From Parasedimentitalea denitrificans (lineage in GTDB: Bacteria > Pseudomonadota > Alphaproteobacteria > Rhodobacterales > Rhodobacteraceae): a stretch of DNA of 64,000 nt. The stretch is taken from positions 1-64,000 of the forward strand of contig NZ_QHLQ01000016.1 of the NCBI RefSeq assembly GCF_011813015.1, written 5' to 3'. Shown piece after piece: positions 60,993-64,000 of this stretch. Numbering within the stretch: the first letter of the stretch is position 1; each line of letters opens with the position of its first letter. The notes under the pieces are model-generated. The model was given only the letters and a program-made list of their open reading frames with translations. It was not told the DNA's origin and did no database searches. Made by a program: the position numbers and the translations under genes.

Positions 60993-62741
60993 TCAAGACG
61001 AGCTTTGCTTGCGCCAAGAACTAATAGAAACTTGGGTATCAGATATTGGAGTATCTTCATTCCAACGATCCCAGAAGGCGACTGTTTGGCTATCTGGTTT
61101 CATCTTTGGCTCAGCGATCCGAATTCGCGTTGGCAGCAAGCTGGCATCACCAACGACGAGTGCCTCGCCAATATCCAGAACGGGCAGCAAGTCACCGAAG
61201 CTTCCAAGGCTATCAGGTAAGAGCCGCTTGATGACGCTTTGATCGTCGCTGTTGGTCAGGCGCATTGCTACCACATTATTACACTGGCTGAGTACAGTTC
61301 GATTTACTTCTGATGGCCGCTGGCTGATCACAACAAGGCCAATTCCGTACTTTCGACCCTCTTTGGCGATCCGTTCAAATATCTCAACAGCAACGGCGTC
61401 AGAACTGTCCGCCTGCATGCGTTCCGGGATGTACAGGTGGGCCTCGTCACACATAATTGCGATTGGATGGCGCTTGTCGGATTTCGTCCAAAGGCTGGTT
61501 GAGAAGATGATTTGAGCCAATAGGCTCACCATCAGTGGTAACACGTCAGATGGTACCTCTGAAAAGTCGATGATTTTGATGCCACCTTCGTTGTTGTCTT
61601 GTGCACCACGACCCGCAGAGATGGCGTGGACCATCCGTTCAAGCCAAGCCATATCCATACATTCAGGTGGAGGCTGGAACAGGAAAGCCAGACGGCGGTC
61701 ATGCCTCTTGGCTTCCAGACGACCAATTAACCGGCTGAGCTTGCCATGATATGGGCCCTGCTTATCGGCCCTTGCTCCTGGGACCATCTCCTCGTCCAGG
61801 TCCTTAAGCTTCTTGAGAACGGTGTTGATATCGAAGGGTACCGGGCTGTCGATCGTAAAATTTTCCAGGACCTCTTTGTGCTCGACTGGGTCAAGAGAGC
61901 TCTTTTTAGCGTCAACGATGGCACGGGTCATGATCATTGATTGGTTCGGAGCATTCTGGTCACTGCGGTCGACAAACAACGACAGCAAGGCTTCATAGCC
62001 CAGCAGCCAGTACGGCAGGTGAAGGACTCCATCAGCCAAACCACGATTATGTTCGATGTCTGATGGTCCGGCGATCCGAAGGTGCCTGAAAGCTTCGCTT
62101 TTTAGCGGGCGATATTCGCCATGGATGTCGAACAAGACGGCATTCGCTTGCGGCAACTCGGCAATCTGATCGAGCAACCTTGCTGTAGTCCAAGACTTCC
62201 CAGAGCCCGTACTGCCAACTATTACGGCGTGGCGCTGAAAGAGCTTGTTCCCATTGAGGTAGGCGATAGCTTCGTCATCCAAAGTGAAATGACCAAGGGA
62301 TAGCTTTGGACCGTCTGTTTTTACGTCGGAAATGACTTGCATGAATTTGGTAAGCCGCTCGCCATCCAGCGAAAAACAGTTTGCGTCGATTTCCGGAACG
62401 GTCTCAAGAGTACGGCGAAACACGTTCTGATCAGTGCCGACCCGGTCGAGCAGTGTGCCAATGAGGGTGACTTTCACCAAGTTGTTTTCGTTCGGAACAA
62501 GATCTTCGTCGCCAAGCTCGGCCTCATCCAGTTCACGCGTGTCTGGCTTCCGGGTAATCTTTACGACAATACCTATTAGGTGCTGACCGGGCTTACTGCT
62601 TTGGAGAACCACCAGCCGGTTGACCTGGAGACGCTTGAGCCGATCCAGATCATCGACGCGAATAGTGACCGCAGCGGTATCGACTGAAATGACGCTGCCA
62701 AGGGATTCTGTGTCGGTGAAGTTGAAAATGGACATTTGCAT
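60993..62741 (-). CDS. HerA-type ATPase of a SIR2-HerA defence pair
   Basis: 582 residues with the HerA/FtsK-like RecA fold. The N-terminal HAS-barrel-like region (about 1-110) is followed by Walker A GSTGSGKS (176-183), Walker B IAIMCDEAHLYIP (about 430-442) and the arginine/sensor region LVVISQRPSEVNRTVLSQCNN. HerA forms hexamers and in defence pairs assembles with SIR2 subunits into a large complex. The start lies three bases after the stop of the SIR2 gene (TAGGTAATG), so the two are coupled. Start could be MQM (62741) or MSIFN (62735). Confidence 0.88.
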   Translation of the reverse strand: MQMSIFNFTDTESLGSVISVDTAAVTIRVDDLDRLKRLQVNRLVVLQSSKPGQHLIGIVVKITRKPDTRELDEAELGDEDLVPNENNLVKVTLIGTLLDRVGTDQNVFRRTLETVPEIDANCFSLDGERLTKFMQVISDVKTDGPKLSLGHFTLDDEAIAYLNGNKLFQRHAVIVGSTGSGKSWTTARLLDQIAELPQANAVLFDIHGEYRPLKSEAFRHLRIAGPSDIEHNRGLADGVLHLPYWLLGYEALLSLFVDRSDQNAPNQSMIMTRAIVDAKKSSLDPVEHKEVLENFTIDSPVPFDINTVLKKLKDLDEEMVPGARADKQGPYHGKLSRLIGRLEAKRHDRRLAFLFQPPPECMDMAWLERMVHAISAGRGAQDNNEGGIKIIDFSEVPSDVLPLMVSLLAQIIFSTSLWTKSDKRHPIAIMCDEAHLYIPERMQADSSDAVAVEIFERIAKEGRKYGIGLVVISQRPSEVNRTVLSQCNNVVAMRLTNSDDQSVIKRLLPDSLGSFGDLLPVLDIGEALVVGDASLLPTRIRIAEPKMKPDSQTVAFWDRWNEDTPISDTQVSISSWRKQSSS

Positions 62742-62744
62742 TAC

Positions 62745-63785
62745 CTAAAGGACTAAGTTGTTGAAGCCGTCGAGCGACCAAAGATCTGGTGTCGTGACAT
62801 CGGTGCCTTCCGGACAGGTAGGCGAGTAAACTCTGCTGCCGGTTCCAGATCGTTCGATTCCCAAGTAGTTCGTACCCGCCTTGTTTTTCAGGAAGTCTTT
62901 CGCTTCGTCCGTCAGCGTTCGGGCCAGCACCACTGTTGGAACGTTTCGCTCCCGGCATCGCTCGATGAGTTTGGGGTGGATGTGCTGGTCTCGAAAACCA
63001 AAACCCACACAAAGGAAGGCAGAAGCGTTCTTTAGTGCAGCATCGGCTCCGTTGATGGTTGTTCGAAACGGGTCCTCATAGGTCTTTTCGTATTTGTTTA
63101 ACCCCGGCGTTACTATAAGCGGCGTGTAATGGTCTTTGGACGGCAGCTCGAACACTGGTAGCCCTATAGTCCTATCATCCGCGGTGCGGAACCAATCAAG
63201 AGACCCGTGGATCTTCCAAATCTTAACGACGCGGGCGGCCTTGGTCCCGTGTATCAGTTTTACGCGGCCCGTACTTTCCCACATCTGAATGTAACCCGGC
63301 GCAAAGCCAGTCTGAAATAACACGTTCTTGGAGTTGCAGGCAAACTCGGCAACGCGGTCATAATTTGTCGTGACCACATGCACCTCGCTATGAGTACTGC
63401 TGAACATGTTGGCCAATAGTCTGCCCAAAGCGAAATCACCATCGTGGGCGGCTGCTTCCAAAAGCCGCCTGTCTTTATCGTTCACGCAACGCCAAGTTAG
63501 ACCTACAATTTTTGACAGCAGCGATGCAGGCAGTGTTTTGCCTTCCAAAGCCGCCTCGAGGTGATCGCCGACCGCCAGCGCTTCCTCTACCAGCAACCAC
63601 GCTTCACCTTCAGCCTCACCGTCGGTCTTCATATTCTCGCCGAGGTAAGTGCTCAGCTCACCCATGCTGGGAAGCCCGTGGGGCATTGATGCTCCGCTGC
63701 CAAGGACGATTGTGGGGCAACCTTGAAAACAAGATTGGGCGATCTTGGCAATTTGCTCTTCCGTCACGTGAAGGTAATTCCTCAT
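62745..63785 (-). CDS. SIR2-like NADase of a SIR2-HerA defence pair
   Basis: About 346 residues from ATG 63785 (MRNYLHVTEEQIA); the frame is open to GTG 63866, which would add 27 residues. Sirtuin-like NAD fold: VLGSGASMPHGLPSMGELSTYL (nucleotide loop), HVVTTNYDRVAEFAC, the catalytic histidine in WKIHGSLDWFR and FLCVGFGFRDQHIHPKLI. In SIR2-HerA systems (also called Nezha) phage infection triggers NAD hydrolysis and abortive infection. Both genes are complete here. The promoter should lie in 63870-64000. Confidence 0.88.
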   Translation of the reverse strand: MRNYLHVTEEQIAKIAQSCFQGCPTIVLGSGASMPHGLPSMGELSTYLGENMKTDGEAEGEAWLLVEEALAVGDHLEAALEGKTLPASLLSKIVGLTWRCVNDKDRRLLEAAAHDGDFALGRLLANMFSSTHSEVHVVTTNYDRVAEFACNSKNVLFQTGFAPGYIQMWESTGRVKLIHGTKAARVVKIWKIHGSLDWFRTADDRTIGLPVFELPSKDHYTPLIVTPGLNKYEKTYEDPFRTTINGADAALKNASAFLCVGFGFRDQHIHPKLIERCRERNVPTVVLARTLTDEAKDFLKNKAGTNYLGIERSGTGSRVYSPTCPEGTDVTTPDLWSLDGFNNLVL

Positions 63786-64000
63786 AATCAAATCAGATTT
63801 AGCCAGAACTCCATAACTGTATTCAATACTCAAAAAAAGGGAAGCGAATTGGTGGCTTTTCTTCACCTTCAGGTTGATTGAATCCTCTAAAACGTCGAAT
63901 GAAACGTTTTGGAAGTGGAAACATGCAGTCTGGACTTTCTGCCCTTAGCCAACTTTCATGCAGACGGCAGCGAATGTCTGCTCTCCGCCTTTCGTTACCC

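Noticed and set aside
1..64000. CRISPR arrays or rRNA genes
   Set aside because: I found no regularly spaced identical repeats of CRISPR form and no rRNA sequence in the window.

Overview
The window reads as chromosome of an alphaproteobacterium of the Rhodobacterales (Roseobacter group). The best evidence is the compact block yacG - RNase E/G-like - maf - infA - low-MW phosphatase - UPF0262 - hisD - DUF2948 - murA, flanked by tRNA-Phe and tRNA-Thr, together with TRAP transport and acyl-CoA catabolism genes typical of marine roseobacters. I placed it by recognising gene content and proteins; no database search was run.

Layout. (1) About 44.55-52.59 kb is conserved core backbone. Its two edges are tRNA genes used as integration sites: tRNA-Phe(GAA) on the left, with its 3' end facing left, and tRNA-Gln(TTG) on the right, with its 3' end facing right. 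(2) Leftward from tRNA-Phe lie two elements in tandem. The last bases of tRNA-Phe recur as a 23-bp identical copy at 29125 and as a decayed copy at 681. Element II (29.13-44.55 kb) has its own integrase at the left end. It carries a plasmid-like mobilization and replication module: a primase-type Rep next to short repeats, a KfrA-like protein, a MobQ relaxase, an RSF1010-like oriT and a TraD/MobC-like protein. Its cargo is a type IIG-like restriction-methylase and a small overlapping operon with a DEDDh exonuclease. Element I (0.68-29.13 kb) has a P4-type integrase next to its right att site, a second integrase operon with a zinc-ribbon recombinase, and about 23 kb of catabolic cargo. (3) Rightward from tRNA-Gln starts element III, which runs off the window. 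It holds an integrase, a three-gene recombinase module (two large tyrosine recombinases plus a KfrA-N/coiled-coil protein), a poly-gamma-glutamate hydrolase-like gene and a HerA-SIR2 anti-phage pair.

The catabolic block (1.56-24.32 kb) looks like a complete system for one organic acid of unknown identity. It has a tripartite TRAP transporter for uptake; an AMP-forming CoA ligase and a class III CoA-transferase for activation; an acyl-CoA dehydrogenase, an enoyl-CoA hydratase, a fused hydratase/3-hydroxyacyl-CoA dehydrogenase and a thiolase for beta-oxidation; a dienoyl-CoA-reductase-like SDR; a single-chain biotin-dependent acyl-CoA carboxylase; an aldehyde dehydrogenase; a second SDR; and a hotdog thioesterase. 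Three regulators (LysR, GntR/FadR-type, AraC) sit among the operons. Putative operators are visible: a 48-bp element duplicated upstream of the aldehyde dehydrogenase operon and of the LysR gene, and a perfect 7-7-7 inverted repeat on a TTGACA promoter upstream of the hydratase/TRAP operon.

Decay is visible at several places: a truncated IS3-family element near the left end, a LysR gene with an in-frame TGA, and two diverged copies of a broken small gene in element II. The observations I rate highest are the tandem tRNA-Phe islands, the recombinase trio with defence cargo, the integrated mobilizable replicon, and the island-borne carboxylate pathway with its duplicated operator.
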